From Arenicella sp. (GTDB taxonomy: Bacteria; Pseudomonadota; Gammaproteobacteria; Arenicellales; Arenicellaceae), in assembly GCA_016763815.1 (NCBI GenBank), contig JAESTB010000430.1, positions 1-6,115 of the forward strand: a stretch of 6,115 bases of DNA, given 5' to 3'. The notes below the pieces were generated by a model. The model saw nothing but the letters and a program-made list of their open reading frames with translations, did not search any database and was not told the origin of the DNA. Positions 5,072-6,115 of the stretch are shown here, one piece after another (position 1 is the first letter of the stretch; each line of letters starts with the position of its first letter). Position numbers and translations under genes: made by a program.

Positions 5072-6115
5072 CTAAATTTTCACAATGATGTCTCGCCGAT
5101 AGAAAAATACGGCGACTAGCCAAAAGAACAAAACATGCGCAAGCGCGAAGACCAGCGAAGCAAGCTCGGGCGACATGGTTGGCAATAGTAGTCGCCATAA
5201 AAAGGTGTAGAGAGATTCTGAACTTGAAGATCCAAATGCTTCAAGTGTGATTGACATGAAGCCTGTTGCCATCAACCATGATAGGCAATAAATCAGTAAC
5301 GGGTTTGTGCCATAAATTCTCAACGGTTCTGAAACCAGACTAATTTGCTTTATGTCGGACAAATATAGGCAAGCGGCAAGAGTAAATATCGCAAAGCCTG
5401 CAGAAGAGAACACAAAAGAAACACTCCAAAGATTCTTATTTATTGGCATAACCCACGAGCTAAGGTAGCCAATCACAAGCAAGCCAAAGCCAGCAAGCAT
5501 CAATTGCCGTAACGCCATATATGCACTGGACGCCATACTTAATCTGCGAGCTGTTTCAAACCCTATTAATAGAGTAACTGTTGCCGGAAACGTGCTTATC
5601 AAACCTTCAGGGTCAAAGGCAACGCCGTGCATTTCCCACATATAGGCTTGACCCAAAATAGCGCGATCAATCGTGCCAACAATATTGTTTTCGAATGCAA
5701 ATGGAGATTGTCCACCTAACAATATAAACAATAAAAAGTAGGCAGTAAGCGTCAAAGCACTGATCCAGTAAACTGTGCTTATTCGGCACGACAAGACCAG
5801 CATTGTCGCCAGCAGGTAGCAAATCGAAATCCTTTGAAGCACTCCCATGATGCGAATGGATTCAAGGTCGAGTAACGCGGCATTGTAAACATTTAGGCCA
5901 ACACCGATCGCAAACATAATGGCTGAACGCTTAAATACTTTGCTCACCGCGGCAAGGTTCAAAACAAAACCGGTAGAGCTAAATGCAAAAAAAATTGAAG
6001 CTCCAACAATAAAGAGAAAACACGGGAACACGATGTCTGTCGGAGTCAGCCCGTGCCAATTCGAATGTAATAACGGCCTATAAACATGGCTCCAATCACC
6101 AGGGGTGTTGACTAA
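5072..6115 (-). CDS. nagX: NagX-like multi-pass membrane protein (DUF5009 / heparan-alpha-glucosaminide acetyltransferase family), 5' end beyond window
   Basis: The reading frame stays open to the right edge, so the gene is partial at its 5' end: 347 residues are present and perhaps 20-30 are missing. A GTG at 6031 could be read as a start, but upstream codons continue the family's conserved sequence (LVNTPGDWSHVYRPLLHS, then WHGLTPTD), so it is internal. Further family motifs are FPCFLFIVGASI, GVLQRISICYLLA, FDPEGLISTFPA, NKNLWSVSFVFSSAGFAIFT and YGTNPLLIYCLSWL. About nine to ten transmembrane segments are evident, placing it in the inner membrane. The His in WHG corresponds to the conserved His of the human lysosomal HGSNAT family, which acetylates terminal glucosamine across a membrane. 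Bacterial members in GlcNAc regulons are called NagX and have been proposed to transport or acetylate amino sugars. Its stop lies 4 bp from the convergent GH18 stop. The NagX label rests on family plus context. Confidence 0.85.
   Translation of the reverse strand, partial: LVNTPGDWSHVYRPLLHSNWHGLTPTDIVFPCFLFIVGASIFFAFSSTGFVLNLAAVSKVFKRSAIMFAIGVGLNVYNAALLDLESIRIMGVLQRISICYLLATMLVLSCRISTVYWISALTLTAYFLLFILLGGQSPFAFENNIVGTIDRAILGQAYMWEMHGVAFDPEGLISTFPATVTLLIGFETARRLSMASSAYMALRQLMLAGFGLLVIGYLSSWVMPINKNLWSVSFVFSSAGFAIFTLAACLYLSDIKQISLVSEPLRIYGTNPLLIYCLSWLMATGFMSITLEAFGSSSSESLYTFLWRLLLPTMSPELASLVFALAHVLFFWLVAVFFYRRDIIVKI

Noticed and set aside
5056..5080. GCGG (5056-5059) and CCGC (5069-5072) followed by TAAATTTT, a possible terminator between the convergent genes.
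   Set aside because: The stem is only 4 bp with a 9-nt loop and the T-run is short and interrupted, too weak to call.
4881..5198. Minus-strand 105-codon open frame across the GH18/NagX junction.
   Set aside because: It overlaps two well-supported genes in other frames and its Cys/Ala-rich translation is typical of a shadow frame.

Overview
The window reads as chromosomal DNA of a Gram-negative, polysaccharide-degrading gammaproteobacterium, probably marine and Alteromonadales- or Cellvibrionales-like. This rests on the family make-up (secreted GH18 enzyme, NagX-type membrane protein, NagR-type operator, Acs remnant with enterobacterial-like sequence) and a moderate, AT-leaning base composition. 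It is an inference; there is no rRNA or other taxonomic marker.

Layout. Bases 1-206 hold no convincing gene. The extreme left end resembles the terminus of an insertion sequence, followed by a short perfect inverted repeat. A minus-strand block runs from 3641 down to 207: a Gfo/Idh/MocA sugar dehydrogenase of the dihydrodiol/D-xylose dehydrogenase type (3641-2646), a wrecked acetyl-CoA synthetase gene (2609-2142), an SMP-30/gluconolactonase-like protein (2084-1179) and a D-hexose-6-phosphate mutarotase-like epimerase (1049-207). A 253-bp divergent intergenic region (3642-3894) carries a perfect 14-bp palindrome within a LacI-type, NagR-like operator overlapping a good sigma-70 -35 box. On the plus strand follows a secreted GH18 chitinase-like protein (3895-5067). 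Converging on it, with only 4 bp between the stop codons, is the 3' part of a polytopic NagX/heparan-alpha-glucosaminide acetyltransferase-like gene that continues past the right edge (6115-5072).

How the parts may work together. The right half looks like a chitin/N-acetylglucosamine module: a secreted GH18 protein, an inner-membrane NagX-type protein, and an operator matching the NagR motif known for GlcNAc regulons in Alteromonadales and Xanthomonadales. The left half looks like an oxidative sugar module: the dehydrogenase would make an aldonolactone, the SMP-30 protein would hydrolyse it, and the mutarotase would supply the right anomer. The two halves share the operator region, so co-regulation is possible but unproven.

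Main points of interest are: (1) the NagR-like operator/promoter; (2) the GH18 motif in which the first Asp of DxxDxDxE is Ser; (3) the acs pseudogene, with about 485 codons deleted, a nonsense codon and a homopolymer frameshift, inside an otherwise intact block; (4) an SMP-30 protein whose N-terminus looks like a signal peptide with its hydrophobic core missing. I did not see a clearly unprecedented system.
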